A DNA stretch of 64,000 bases from Bemisia tabaci (Eukaryota; Arthropoda; Insecta; Hemiptera; Aleyrodidae): assembly GCF_918797505.1 (NCBI RefSeq), contig NC_092800.1:32292263-32356262 (forward strand). Direction: 5' to 3'. Positions 20,731 to 31,334 of this stretch are shown here, in pieces; the stretch's first letter is position 1; each line of letters begins with the position of its first letter. The notes under the pieces were generated by a model that saw nothing but the letters and a program-made list of their open reading frames with translations, did no database searches and was not told where the DNA came from. The position numbers were made by a program, and so were the translations under genes.

Positions 20731-21365
20731 GATTATGTGGCATCGCGTCCAAGATATTGGACTTCATGATCACCCTTGATATACTTGCCTGCTCATCTCG
20801 TCCAAGATCTTGGACTCCATGCTCATCGCTAAACTTCTCACTTCTTTGCTTGAGTATGAAGTCCAAAAGCAAGTAGACCTCCCTATACTTTTACAGTTCA
20901 TCATGATAGTATCGTAATAATATCGTATATCGTATCATGGTAGTATCGTAGTAATCGTATACTTCGCTTATCTAACCTAACCTAACCTAACCTAACCTAA
21001 CCTAACCTAACCTAACCTAACCTAACCTAACCTAACCTAACCTAACCTAACCTAACCTAACCTGACCTGACCTGACTTGACCTAACCTAACCTAACCTAA
21101 GCAATGTACAATTTTTTCGAGAACACTTTTTTTCGTCTTTATTCCACGAAAATTGTCACAATACATTTTTGGACCCCATGCTCGTTTATTGTCAGAGAAT
21201 ATCTGCGTCCTACGATTTTGGACGCTATGCTCACTTCGATTTTTTCGAAAAAAGTATCCCTAATTAAAGTGAGCATGGAGTCCAAGATCTTGGACGTGAT
21301 GAGCAACCGAACATTATATAGCTGAGCATGGAGTCCAATATCATGGACGCGATGCTACATTACCT
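20731..21365. mobile_element. Inverted-repeat element enclosing a telomeric-type array
   Basis: The left arm (20733-20880) and the reverse of the right arm (21165-21364) share GCATCGCGTCCA, GATATTGGACT(T/C)CATG, GTCCAAGATCTTGGACTCCA and GAAGTCCAAAA-type blocks in the same order. The loop is the CCTAA array at 20972-21100 plus short AT-rich spacers. TAATTTT flanks both sides (20724-20730, 21366-21372), a possible 7-bp target duplication. No coding capacity is seen. Confidence 0.65.
20972..21100. repeat. Interstitial telomeric-type (CCTAA)n array
   Basis: About 26 consecutive 5-bp units. They read CCTAA on the plus strand (TTAGG on the minus strand), with CCTGA/CTTGA variants only at 21061-21080. 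TTAGG is the ancestral telomere repeat of insects and other arthropods. The array is internal, with non-telomeric DNA on both sides. Confidence 0.95.
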
Positions 21366-21409
21366 TAATTTTATACTTCGAAATAAAGAACAGGAAGACG
21401 CCTACAACC

Positions 21410-21930
21410 AAGGTAAGCGTTTCTGCGGTTTCGCCATCGATTCGGTTCTACGAGCGAACAAGCGCTTTTTCACAAGACTCAAAAAATTAAGTCCTTTCTG
21501 CAAAATATATAGCACACCAAAATCCCTTCGCTCGACGAGGACGGCAACGCAGGTGTGCAAATTTTTGTGTGCCCAGGTTGGCCACACCTCTGCGGTGCCG
21601 GTGCCATCGCTTCGTTTTCATCTGGATGCACACTGCATTCGGAGTGTGGGGCGGGGGGTGTCTTTCAACTGGAGGCGTCACTCCTCTTCGTACATTTTCA
21701 TCACTTCTACCCCCCCCCCCCCGCGACCCCGGCCCCGTTCCCGCGTCTCTCCTCTTGGTGTATGCTTAATTAGCCCCGTTTAGCCGGAAATCATTGCGAG
21801 ACCTACTAAGTGTTTTATCCAATTCCGTTCGTTATCTACGCGAGTCGTCCTCGTCTCTCGTGTGAGGCATTTGCCATTTTGCAAAACGGGCCTTGTTGCC
21901 GGATCGGCTCGGCTTAAGGAGCTTAAAATC
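21410..21930. other. GC-rich stretch with a C run, no gene recognised
   Basis: A 151-codon plus-strand frame (21328-21783) and overlapping frames on both strands cross this region. The products are proline- or serine-rich towards the C run at 21711-21722 and resemble no family I know. Confidence 0.35.
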
Positions 21931-21938
21931 GAAATCTA

Positions 21939-22214
21939 CACTGAAAAAAATTTCTCGGTGTATTTACTGGACCTTGGTAAACGCGCCAAAATCTTTTATC
22001 GACTGTGGTAGAATTACCGAGATAAAATGGCAAAGCTACCGGAAATTGATTACCAATAAAAGTGGTATTCTTACCTGAAAAAAACAGTAAAAATACCGGT
22101 TTTTAGGTAAGCTTACCAGTCTGTCTTGGTAAAATTACCGATAATTGGTAAAAAAGTGAGATACGTAAAGGTAACAACGGACCTTCGTAAAAACGCCGAG
22201 AATTTTTTGCAGTG
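21939..22214. mobile_element. MITE with CACTGAAAAAAATTTCTCGG ends
   Basis: The left end CACTGAAAAAAATTTCTCGG and right end CCGAGAATTTTTTGCAGTG are inverse. The interior repeats TTGGTAA/TTACCGA motifs (GGTAAAATTACCG, GATTACCAATAAAAG). There is no clear target duplication. Confidence 0.65.
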
Positions 22215-22216
22215 TG

Positions 22217-22310
22217 GGATGAACCTCGCGACACATAAAAGCATGTGCTAATCATGGATCACACAAAAATGCACTTACTGCTCTCTTCGCTATCACGGCA
22301 GAATAGCACA
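22217..22310. repeat. Dispersed repeat shared with 63268-63355
   Basis: GACACATAAAAGCA(T/A)GTGCTAA, AATGCACTTA and CTGCTCTCTTCGCT are shared with 63268-63355. Its role is unknown. Confidence 0.55.
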
Positions 22311-23420
22311 AACGGAAATCAGCACGGTATGGAAACAGAGCAATGAAAAGGAAACGCGTTGATGACGGCGCGGCGCAGAGATACAACTATTCGTGCTTGA
22401 TGGATGTCCGTGTTGCATCTACGAAATTGAAGGCGCGCTGGAGCGAGGCGCTAGCTCGCAATGCTCCGCTCTATAATGCTGCCTGTGAGGATCGAATTGT
22501 CGCTTGAATTAAAGAGAGAGGTTGAAGAACGAGGCCCGAATGCGTTTTTCTAATCTACGGCTGAGTTGAAAATGTTTTCTTTCTACACAATTTTATGTTC
22601 GATTCTATTTTCACGATGTATTTGTAGACCTATATCTTAAGCTAGTGTGCAATGGCCGCATAAAGCCACGGCGACGCAATTTTAACAAGCCTTAGGCCAA
22701 GTTGACCCGTTTAGGCATCTGAGAGAAACATCGTGCAAAAAGAAAAAATACATTTTGTTTAATTTGCTCGGATAATAATGGTGATAATAATCATTGCGGA
22801 TAGTGATCATTACACATCGATCCCTTACGAGCTCGCACGCCTAGAGGCTCGCACGGAGCCTCCACGGCAAGCCAGGGTACTATACTGCCGTGCTATGGAA
22901 GAACGCCGTATGAACATTCGAGAGTTGCCAAATTGCCCTGCATGAAACATGTATATTTGACTCAATTTAAGTATGCTTTTCCTTGAAATTTTCAGAGATT
23001 TTGGATTAAATTGCGTACAAAATTGTCTGAAAATTTTGGAGGAAAAATATTTACAATTTTCCAGGTTTGGTAACCTTATAGGGGAATTCAGCTTGAATTT
23101 TGATGGGATGGTTGTCATTGGTCGGCATGTTGTGGGCGCGGCCAAATGGCGGCTACCCCAGTATTGCATTGCAATACTAGCGCAAAGTTTTATTCTTGAG
23201 TGGTTGATTTAGGTTGAGTGAATTTGGCGATGTTAGTCGTAAATTTTAAGGGTCGTCGTGATTGTTGAATATGTCCCTTAGCAAATAGAAGGTTGTTATG
23301 ATCCACGAGACAAACACAACTTGATAAATAAAGTGAGGAGCGAGAATCGGCGAAGTCTCGCCCTACATTGTACTTTAAATCGATTACCACTGTCTCTTCA
23401 GACTTTGTGATGTGTCTTGA
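22310..23420. other. Upstream region of the first ionotropic receptor, no gene recognised
   Basis: Frames at 22825-23169 (minus) and 22973-23212 (plus) overlap each other and show no family features. No promoter motif can be assigned with confidence. Confidence 0.3.
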
Positions 23421-23570
23421 CATTACAGGAGGTCAAAGAAAACGTCGTCGTAAAGCCGAGATCTTTCGCAATTGAAGTTGGGTTTAATACATTTTGCGTC
23501 AGATTCGACTTCGTAAAAGACACACAGAACGTTTTTCAAGTTTAACTTTCTTCTTTTTCCTATTGAGGTG

Positions 23571-25919
23571 ATGGTGCGTGCATTCAACTCCGTGATGATG
23601 GGCAAGTATTTCGAATTGATTCTACTATTAATTTTCCCGATCATTTCTGCTGTTTCGAGTAGTGTCGGGCTTCAGCAGCCCAAAAGAGAAAGGTGGGAGC
23701 CTCTATATTCTGTAGCATTTACAGTATGTCAAAACATAGCTAATAGAACCGATCTAAAGCTATTTTACACGGTAGATTTGGATTCAGACCCATCATTTCG
23801 GCATCTCATTCAAGACTTGCATGGAACTTCCATTCAGACCATTTCAATAACTCATCACGGAAAAATGACTGATTCAATGGTCACTGATCAGCGAAAAAAT
23901 ATAATCTTCAATTTTAATGACATTGATGAGCTATTCAACTTTATTTTTCACACAATATCACCACCGAAATCTCTGGAAATGAACCATGAAATGGAAACGG
24001 GTTTCAAAGACAGTATAAAGGACAGTGTAAATCAAACGAGGAAAACTCTCCCTCGTTACTGCATTAAAATTGATGGATTACACTACCTCGGGAAACGAGA
24101 TGGGTGTAGTAAAGAAATAGGCATTACGTCCTCCGAACTAGAAAATGGTTCAGTTCTGAGTGAATCAGTTTTTAATGCGACCCGCGGCTTCTACCTCAAC
24201 AAAATTTGGAATTGTAAAAACCATCTAATTTTTCTATTAAAAAAAGTCGGTCAAAATATCGGAGGGTCGACGCCAAAAGTATTCCGAAATATGACTTTTC
24301 GAATTTCCGAGACAGGTGAGGACAGGATTCGAAAATTTTGTTTCAAATTTTTTTGGCGCTTCTTCAAAGGTCAAAAAACCATTATATGCCACCGAAACGG
24401 CTGCGAAAAGTACGACCCTTTCACGGAAAGCCTTGTTTTCTATCAGGACTGGGGCGAGGTGGATGAGGAGTTCTTCGACTTCTCTTGGACAAACATGCAT
24501 AAAAAACCTATGAAGTTTTGGGAAAACTTTTCCGAACATACATTTTTACGAACTGTCGGGGTAGCAGCTTGGAGCGACTGGCTTGGTTTTTATACAGACG
24601 TCCTTGAACACCTGACAAATTCTGTAAACTCCACTTTGAGATATACTGATGCATCGGAACCTGGTTTTGTGGAAACCGAGGATGCCCTGAGATATGACGT
24701 CACTTTGCTTTTGTTCGAAAATGGAATGATTTTAGAGGGAACCGATTATTCCAAACTCGATTTGTCTGTTAGTGTGCACACAAGTTCGTTGAGCATCGCC
24801 ACTCCGCATAGCGGCTACATGTCGCAAGGTCTGGTGATTTTCAAGAGTTTTCCACCAGTTGTTTGGATTTTCATTTCGGTAACTATCGCCTCTCTCGCCA
24901 TAATGCAATATTTTTTCCAGCATTCGCAGTGCGCATTGTTTCCTCGACTCTACACAGAAGCGGAAGTGGATTATTATAGAGACACATCCTCCCTGTTGAC
25001 TGTGTACGCTTACTTCATTTGTGGGAGCCCGCCATCTCTACATCTCGGTCGTCTGTTCACGGGAAAGTTCCTGTTTTTAATTTTTAGCTTTTCTACGATT
25101 ATAATATCTACTGTTTTCTTGGGCAGCATGACAACATTACTTAGTAATAGAGTTTTGTGTCCAGAGATCGACTCTATAAAAAGTTTAGTGGACTCTAGCT
25201 TGCTCATTCAAACTCCTGAGGGCCAAAAAGCTGATACGGGTATCTTTGATCACTTGAATCTATCCGAAGCATTGCAAGCAAAGCTAGCTAACACCTATCA
25301 AGGTGATGAGGTATTTGCAGAGATATTTGATAGTGAGATATTTATTGGACATACACCTGAGGACACTGACCAACTTAAAGAATTTTTCCTCAATCGCACC
25401 AACCTTAGGAATGCATTCGAGAAAGTGGAAAAAAATGAGCGTTCGGTAGCAGAGGCTGATGCCGTTTTGATGAGTATACCTTTCTCATCAACGCCTAAAA
25501 ATAATATTCGAATTAAAAGACTGCTGATAAGAGAATGGTTTGAGTATCATTTAATGGTTGAATGTCTCATGACATACCCGGTGATATTTACATTTGCAAA
25601 AAATTCGTTCATCTTCGATAAAGTGAACCGGATGATGGCTCGATACCTCGAAACCGGTCATGCTAGAAAGCTTTTGGAAATGAATTTAGAGAAGGAAATA
25701 CAGCTCGGTGTGCGGTATTCTGAGAATAGTTCGGATCCACGTCCGTTCAGTTTAAATGACTTACAATCGGGATTCATTGGTCTTATTGTAGGCTTGTTCG
25801 TGAGTTTTCTTGCTTTTTTAGGTGAACTTTTGTTTGATTACTTTCAATATTCAACAACTGTTAAATTTTTCATGAGATTTAAAGACTCTTTATCCAAGAA
25901 AGTCCGGAGTCGAACATAA
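23571..25919 (+). CDS. Divergent ionotropic receptor (IR), intact single exon, 782 aa
   Basis: Ionotropic receptors are ligand-gated cation channels derived from iGluRs, used by arthropods for smell, taste and temperature or humidity sensing at sensory dendrites. A hydrophobic leader (YFELILLLIFPIISAV, about residues 12-27) is followed by a roughly 400-residue extracellular part. TM1 is at about 430-450 (VVWIFISVTIASLAIMQYFF). The pore loop has YAYFICGSPPS at about 479-489, and TM2 at about 500-520 ends FLGSMTTLLS in place of the iGluR SYTANL motif. The second ligand lobe is at about 530-725, and TM3 at about 735-755 (GFIGLIVGLFVSFLAFLGEL). The C-tail is short and basic. I chose the ATG at 23571. 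In-frame ATGs at 23595 and 23598 would give an even more typical signal peptide. AATAAA follows at 26206. It is the neighbour and paralogue of the gene at 28505. The ligand is unknown. Confidence 0.88.
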   Translation: MVRAFNSVMMGKYFELILLLIFPIISAVSSSVGLQQPKRERWEPLYSVAFTVCQNIANRTDLKLFYTVDLDSDPSFRHLIQDLHGTSIQTISITHHGKMTDSMVTDQRKNIIFNFNDIDELFNFIFHTISPPKSLEMNHEMETGFKDSIKDSVNQTRKTLPRYCIKIDGLHYLGKRDGCSKEIGITSSELENGSVLSESVFNATRGFYLNKIWNCKNHLIFLLKKVGQNIGGSTPKVFRNMTFRISETGEDRIRKFCFKFFWRFFKGQKTIICHRNGCEKYDPFTESLVFYQDWGEVDEEFFDFSWTNMHKKPMKFWENFSEHTFLRTVGVAAWSDWLGFYTDVLEHLTNSVNSTLRYTDASEPGFVETEDALRYDVTLLLFENGMILEGTDYSKLDLSVSVHTSSLSIATPHSGYMSQGLVIFKSFPPVVWIFISVTIASLAIMQYFFQHSQCALFPRLYTEAEVDYYRDTSSLLTVYAYFICGSPPSLHLGRLFTGKFLFLIFSFSTIIISTVFLGSMTTLLSNRVLCPEIDSIKSLVDSSLLIQTPEGQKADTGIFDHLNLSEALQAKLANTYQGDEVFAEIFDSEIFIGHTPEDTDQLKEFFLNRTNLRNAFEKVEKNERSVAEADAVLMSIPFSSTPKNNIRIKRLLIREWFEYHLMVECLMTYPVIFTFAKNSFIFDKVNRMMARYLETGHARKLLEMNLEKEIQLGVRYSENSSDPRPFSLNDLQSGFIGLIVGLFVSFLAFLGELLFDYFQYSTTVKFFMRFKDSLSKKVRSRT

Positions 25920-26780
25920 AGGACTATTCTTGGACTAAAAATAGAAGAAGAACGATTTAATAGCTCATCAATCATTTTCATTTTTTTTTAAACATCTGAC
26001 CTTTTTGGTCCACTTATGTTGATTTTTGAGTCATAACCCTCATGAAACAAACCCTCTTGGTGTTTTAGGGAATGTTTGCGACGATACTGTTCTTGTAGTT
26101 TAATGGGATGAAATCCTCAAGGATTTCGTTGCAAATTAAGTCAAGTAGTCAAGTGTCACTTGGCTGCCTTTTGTACTTTACTTTATGCATGAATTTAGGA
26201 GAAAAAATAAAGATAATCAAATATTTTACGAAAAATTAATTTACACTGAATGTAACATTTTAAGAAAATAAAACAGAGTTTAAATAAATGAATCAAAAAT
26301 ATTTCTATTTGTAAGTTCCCCTCAGTTAAAAAAAAAAAAAAAAAATCTGATAGGAAACCAAACGGCGGGCACCTCCTTCGCAATTCCACCGAAAGTAGAT
26401 TAAATTTTGAAAAATTATCAATTATACATGTTCTAATAGCTCTTATTTTTTTGGAAATTTTGGCACCAAAATAATCTCATGACGAAAGGACGTTCAGCAT
26501 TCATGATGTTTTGAATTATTTGACTTTTACCCCTCCCCCTTTTTCCTCCGAGGGCAAGGTGAAAAATATCACCTTGATTTTTGTTGCAAACGAAAGCTGT
26601 CAGACCTCGGTGTCCAGATAACACAAAAAATCCGAAACTTTCAATTTCCAATCTTACCCTATATATCCATCTACCCTAATATTTTCCATGAGAGTTACGT
26701 CTGTGTGCAGTCACTCTATGCAAGCTACTTGCCGATCGGTTCATCTCTCCTCACTTCCTCACACTCTCCTCACAACCAAG
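25920..26780. other. 3' flank of the first IR gene
   Basis: Contains the probable polyadenylation signals AATAAA at about 26206 and 26264 and an A run at 26329-26345. No other gene was recognised. Confidence 0.4.
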
Positions 26781-26787
26781 GGATCTG

Positions 26788-27530
26788 TTTATTTAGCCAC
26801 GTGGCGAATTGCAACAAAAATTGTTGCAAATTGCCGCAAACTTTAGGTGCTGTGTGGCTAAATAAAACAAGAAAAATTAGTGTGGCAAAATGCAACAAAA
26901 ATTGTTGCAGTTAGCCACAGTCTTTGGAATGGCCTATATACCAAATTCAGCGAAAAAATTGTTATTTACCCTCTTATTTTTATTTTACTGCAGTGTAAGT
27001 GCTTTTATTGAAGATCTGTAATAGATTAAAAAGTGTTAACAACCTAGATCTCCTAGGTATTAAAACCAATTTTTATTTTAATAATTTTACCATCCCCCAC
27101 TAGTCACCAATGCAATACTGATTCTACTTCACGCTAAAATACATCTAAAATACAAAATACAAATCTACTAATAGGAAAGTATCCGGAGGAATTATTGACC
27201 ACATGCGTCCAGCTCTCCTTCCTTAGGTTAGGCCATGTTAGGTAAGGTTAGGTTAAGTTAGGTCATGTTAAGTTAGGTAAGGTTAGCTTAGCTTAGGTAA
27301 GGTTGGGTTGGGTTAGGTTATGTTGGGTAAGGTTAGGTTAGGCTAAATCATGTTATGTTAAGTAAGGTTAGGTTAGGTCAAGTTCGTTTCGATTAGGTTC
27401 GGTAAGGCTGCAATGCAGATACGTGGTTTTGTCCTTCGGTCATGTGGCTAACTGCAACATACTTTGTTGCACTTTGCCACACTAATTTTTCTTATTTCGT
27501 TTAGCCAGATAACACCTAGAATCTGTGACA
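26788..27530. repeat. Inverted repeat enclosing a degenerate TTAGG-type tract
   Basis: The left arm (26845-26928: GTGTGGCTAAATAAAAC, AGAAAAATTAGTGTGGCAAA, TTGTTGCAGTTAGCCACA) returns inverted at 27444-27520 (TGTGGCTAACTGCAACA, TTGCCACACTAATTTTTCTT, TTAGCCAGATAACACC). An additional TTTATTTAGCCAC inversion occurs inside the left arm. The loop includes the TTAGG-like tract at 27218-27400. Confidence 0.65.
27218..27400. repeat. Degenerate (TTAGG)n-like tract
   Basis: Irregular GGTTAGGTTA / AAGTTAGGTAAGG / GGTTGGGTT units read on the plus strand as a decayed telomeric-type repeat. The orientation is opposite to the CCTAA array at 20972. Confidence 0.7.
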
Positions 27531-27689
27531 AGATGCAACATTTTTCGCCCACCACCCCTCCCCCCCCCCTCTTCCGAGCTTCTGATAGAATCTGTAACAT
27601 CCGTCTGTACGAGAACAATGGAAGTCCTATCCCAAATTTTTGGCTGATTCATTTTCCCTTAAACAGTGACCGATGCCAATAGGTCGAAG

Positions 27690-27707
27690 CCCCCCCCCCC
27701 CCCCCCC
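27690..27707. repeat. Run of 18 C
   Basis: An uninterrupted C homopolymer directly after GTCGAAG. A shorter C run interrupted by T is at 27553-27570. Length calls in such runs are error-prone. Confidence 0.8.
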
Positions 27708-27844
27708 ATTCATCATCGACGACTTTTCGAAAGAATGTTCAACGCCATTTTTGGGTGAGGTCGCGAAGCGAGCGTTCGGAGGTTCGCAACTGGCCAGGGG
27801 GCTCCGCCCTCTGGCCAGTCACGCCTTATAGTTCTCACTCGGTT

Positions 27845-27965
27845 TTCTTCACGCACAGAGGAAAAGATTTGACGTTGAGTGGTTTTCCATTTAAAAAGCA
27901 AAGTATGACAGGAAGTCTGCAACGTCGCAAACCGAGATGAGTGGTCTGCTAGATTGACCATCGAT
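27845..27965. repeat. Partial MITE family B (right end only)
   Basis: Contains AAGTATGACAGGAAGTCTGC, GTCGCAAACCGAGAT and a worn ATTGACCATCGA end, the same order as the right half of the full family B copies. Confidence 0.55.
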
Positions 27966-27969
27966 ACGT

Positions 27970-28500
27970 TTCCTCTAAAATGAGCTTGAGCGAGCAGTTC
28001 CATAATGCAAATAATATGGTCCAAATAATACGCTTGCAATCATACGATCTGAGTTATTAGTTCCCCGTTTCGAAAATGCGAGTATCAGATTTTTTTTGAT
28101 TTTTTTCCTTTATTTTTCCATGCTTATTCCTCTTCAGCCGTCTCCTAGTTTAAAAGACGGAAGCCCGATTCTAAAAGGCTCAGGTTTGACGGGACTAGGT
28201 TAAGATGAATGCAAGTATTGCGGTTTTCCTGATTTACGATGACAGAATCGATAGTCAAGGGTCATGATAGGACAACTGAAGGTCACCTTTTCCTAGGGTG
28301 ATTCGGACCGTTATCAAATGACTTGTTCAGACGTGCAATAAGGCTTGACTTTAGTAGATTTAAAATAAAATATCCTGAATACATACGCTTTTAGAATAAA
28401 AATCGGGTGGGATTCGTGTTGTGTAGGACTCGCGTTCTCTGTAAAAAAAGTGGATCATATTTCGAAAGTAATTCTCTTGTATTTTCTCTTTTTGAAGTGT
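27970..28500. other. Upstream flank of the second IR gene
   Basis: AT-rich. A polypyrimidine stretch is present just before the ATG region (TTGTATTTTCTCTTTTTG at 28478-28495). No other gene was recognised. Confidence 0.35.
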
Positions 28501-28504
28501 AAAA

Positions 28505-30861
28505 ATGGTGACGTTACATTCGAGGATACATGGGTATGTCAATTTGATACTACTAATCATTTCTCTAACGATTCCTCGTTTTTTGAGATGTTTCGGCTTT
28601 CAACAGCCAATGGAAGACAGGCGGGAGTCTCTACATTCATTGGCATTTAACTTATGTCAAAACATAGCTAATAGAACCGATCTAAAGCTATTTTACACGG
28701 TAGATTTGGATTCGGACCCATCATTTCAGCATCTCATTCAAGACTTGCATGAAACTTCGATGCAGACCATTTCCATAACCCACCACGGAAAAATGACTGA
28801 TTCAATGCTCAATAATCAGAAAAAAAATATCATTTTCAATTTTAATGACATTGATGAGCTGTTCGACTTTATTTTTTACACAATATCACACCTAAAATCT
28901 CTAGATGTGCAGTCTGAAACGGAAAAAGGTCTGGAACAAAGCACAAAGAGCACTGCATCAAATGAGCATCAAATGGACGGAACTTTACCTCGTTATTGCA
29001 TTAAAATTGATGAACTTTATTATCTCTGGTCACGAGAAGGGTGTAGTAATGAAATAGGTATTACATCCACCGAACTTAAAGATCTTTCAGTTCTGAGTGA
29101 CTCAGTTTTCAATGCAACTCGCGGATTCCACAGCAACGAAATATGGAATTTTGGGAACCACCTAATTTTCCTTTTGAAACATTTTGGCCAAAATATCAGA
29201 GAATCCACGACGAAATTACTCAGTAATTCAACTATTCAGAATTTTGAAACGGGCAAAAATCTTACTCTTAAAATTTGTTTCAAATTTTTTTGGCGCTTCT
29301 TCAAAGGCCATAAAACTGTTATCTGCCACCCAGATAGCTGCGAAAGATACGACCCCTTCTCAGAAAGCCTCATTTTCTATCAGGACGGGGGCGAGATCAA
29401 TCAGGATTTTCTCGATTTCTCTTGGACAAATATGCATAAAAAACCCGTTTTATTATGGGATGACTACTCCGAACTAGGAGAATTACAATCAGCGAAACAA
29501 GATGATTGGAGTAATTGGTATAGCTTTTATACAACTGTACTCGAACACTTAGAACACTCTGTGAATTGCACTCTGAAACTTGGTGATGGAAGTGCAAAAA
29601 GGCAGGGGAAAGTGAGTATGCTCTGAGATACGACGCCAGTTTGGTTTTGTGTGCAAATAAAGGAATCGGTTTGGAGGGAACTGATCATTCCAAACTCGAT
29701 ATTTCCGTTAGCGTTGATACAAGCGCTTTGTGCATCATCACCCCGCATAGCGGCTACATGTCGCAAGGTCTGGTGATTTTCAAGAGTTTTTCACCAGTTG
29801 TTTGGATTTTCTTTTCGGTAACCATTGCATCACTTGCCGTGATGCAATATTTTTTCCAGTATTCGCAGTACGCATTGTTTCCTCGACTCTACACAGAAGC
29901 AGAAGTGGATTATTATAGAGACACATCCTCCCTGTTGACTGTGTACGCTTACTTCATTTGTGGGAGCCCACCATCTTTACATCTCGGTCGTTTGTTCACG
30001 GGAAAAGTCCTGTTTTTAATTTTTAGCTTTTCTACGATTATAATTTCTACCGTTTTTTTGAGCGGCATGACAACATTACTAAGTGATAGAGTTTTGTATC
30101 CAGAAATTGACACTTTAAAAATTTTAGAAGAGTCTGATATGCTCATCCAAACTTTTGAGTACCGAAATTTTGAGACGAGTCTGTTTCATCAATTGAACCA
30201 GTCTGAGGAATTACGGGCAAAATTGGCAGACAACCTGTATTATTACACCGAATATCTGTTTTCAGAGCTACTTTCCAGCAATTATTACTTCGTAGGTCCC
30301 CCCAATAGGACTGATCCTTTTCATGACTTTTTTAACAATCACTCGCATCTTGGGAATGCGTTTGAAAAGGTTCAAGATAATGTGCGTTCGATTACAGAGA
30401 ACGATGCCGTTGTCGTGAGTGTGCCTTTTTCATCGACGCCCAAAAACAATTTTCGCTTGAAAGATTACATGAACGATCGGGGATATGAGTATCATTTAAT
30501 GCGTGAGTGTCTCATGACGTATCCGATGATACTTACATTTGCGAAAAATTCTTTCTTTTTTGATATGGTGAACCAAAAGATGGCTCAATATATTGAAGCT
30601 GGACTTGCTAGAGGGATTTTAGAGGAGGCTCAAGAAAACATGGAGTTGGGCGTGTCTTACGCTGAGGAGAGCTCGGAGACAGGTCCTTTCGATTTGAATG
30701 ATTTACAATCGGGGTTCATTGGTCTTGTCGTTGGCCTGTTCATAAGTTTTCTTGCATTTGTAGGTGAACTTTTGTTCGATTACTTTAAATACTCGGTGAC
30801 TGTCAAGTTCTTGATAAAATGTAAAGATTCTCTTTTCAAGGTTGGTCCCGGCAGAGTGTAA
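28505..30861 (+). CDS. Second divergent ionotropic receptor, tandem paralogue with one frameshift
   Basis: The ATG at 28505 opens 373 codons. The reading frame then moves, and the rest of the receptor continues without a stop from 29587 to 30861. The homology to the first gene crosses the break directly (LEHSVNCTLK before; EYALRYDASLVL after), so there is no intron. The shift lies in 29587-29623, which contains A5 and G4 runs; loss of one base explains it. The layout matches the first IR: leader (LILLIISLTIP), extracellular part, TM1 (VVWIFFSVTIASLAVMQYFF), pore loop YAYFICGSPPS, TM2 ending FLSGMTTLLS, ligand lobe, TM3 (GFIGLVVGLFISFLAFVGEL). Allowing for the shift it would be about 785 residues against 782. 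AATAAA is at 30890. It is either a recent pseudogene or a homopolymer error in the assembly. All channel motifs are otherwise intact. Confidence 0.83.
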
Positions 30862-30889
30862 AGTACGAAATGTTGATTCAAAAAAGGAA

Positions 30890-30895
30890 AATAAA
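30890..30895 (+). promoter_or_regulatory. Polyadenylation signal of the second IR
   Basis: AATAAA lies 29 bases after the stop codon at 30861, in a GGAAAATAAAGG context. The short 3' UTR and the absence of another signal nearby support it. Confidence 0.5.
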
Positions 30896-30993
30896 GGTTG
30901 AATGATTGATTCACTGACAACAGAATCAAGAAACTTTAGATGATTCGAGAAATGTTAGTATAAGATAAAATTTTTACTTCAGCGACTGGGTCC

Positions 30994-31331
30994 ACACGGA
31001 GAAAAAAAACTCGTGCGTGGGACCCGAAGTTTAGGTCATATGGATCTCTGAAGTTTTCAGATTGAGCATCTGAACACTTTAGGTCTAGCTGTCGAGGTTT
31101 GGATCACACATCTGAAACTTTAGTCCTTACATCTGAAGTACTTCAGATGTGAGAACCGAGGTTTTTCGGATGTGAAAACCGGAGTACTTCAGATGTAAGA
31201 ACTGAAGTTTCCGATGTGTGATCCGAACCTCGACAGCTAGACCTAAAGTGTTCAGATGCTCAATCTGAAAACTTCAGAGATCCATATGACCTAAACTTCG
31301 GATCCCACGCACGAGTTTTTTTTTCGCCGTG
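30994..31331. mobile_element. Fold-back MITE family D, copy 2
   Basis: Ends ACACGGAGAAAAAAAAC and inverse, with CGTGCGTGGGACC, GAAGTTTAGGTCATATGG arms. The centre has more AAGTACTTCAGATGT units than the copy at 16237, so the family differs in length through its central repeats. It begins 132 bp after the second IR stop. Confidence 0.8.
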
Positions 31332-31334
31332 CAA

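Noticed and set aside
20972..21100. Chromosome end
   Set aside because: The array is only about 130 bp, and non-telomeric unique and repeat DNA continues on both sides for tens of kilobases.
29615..29620. GTGAGT at the IR frameshift as a splice donor
   Set aside because: The homologous coding sequence continues immediately after it in the next frame and the intact paralogue has no intron there, so a frameshift is the simpler reading.
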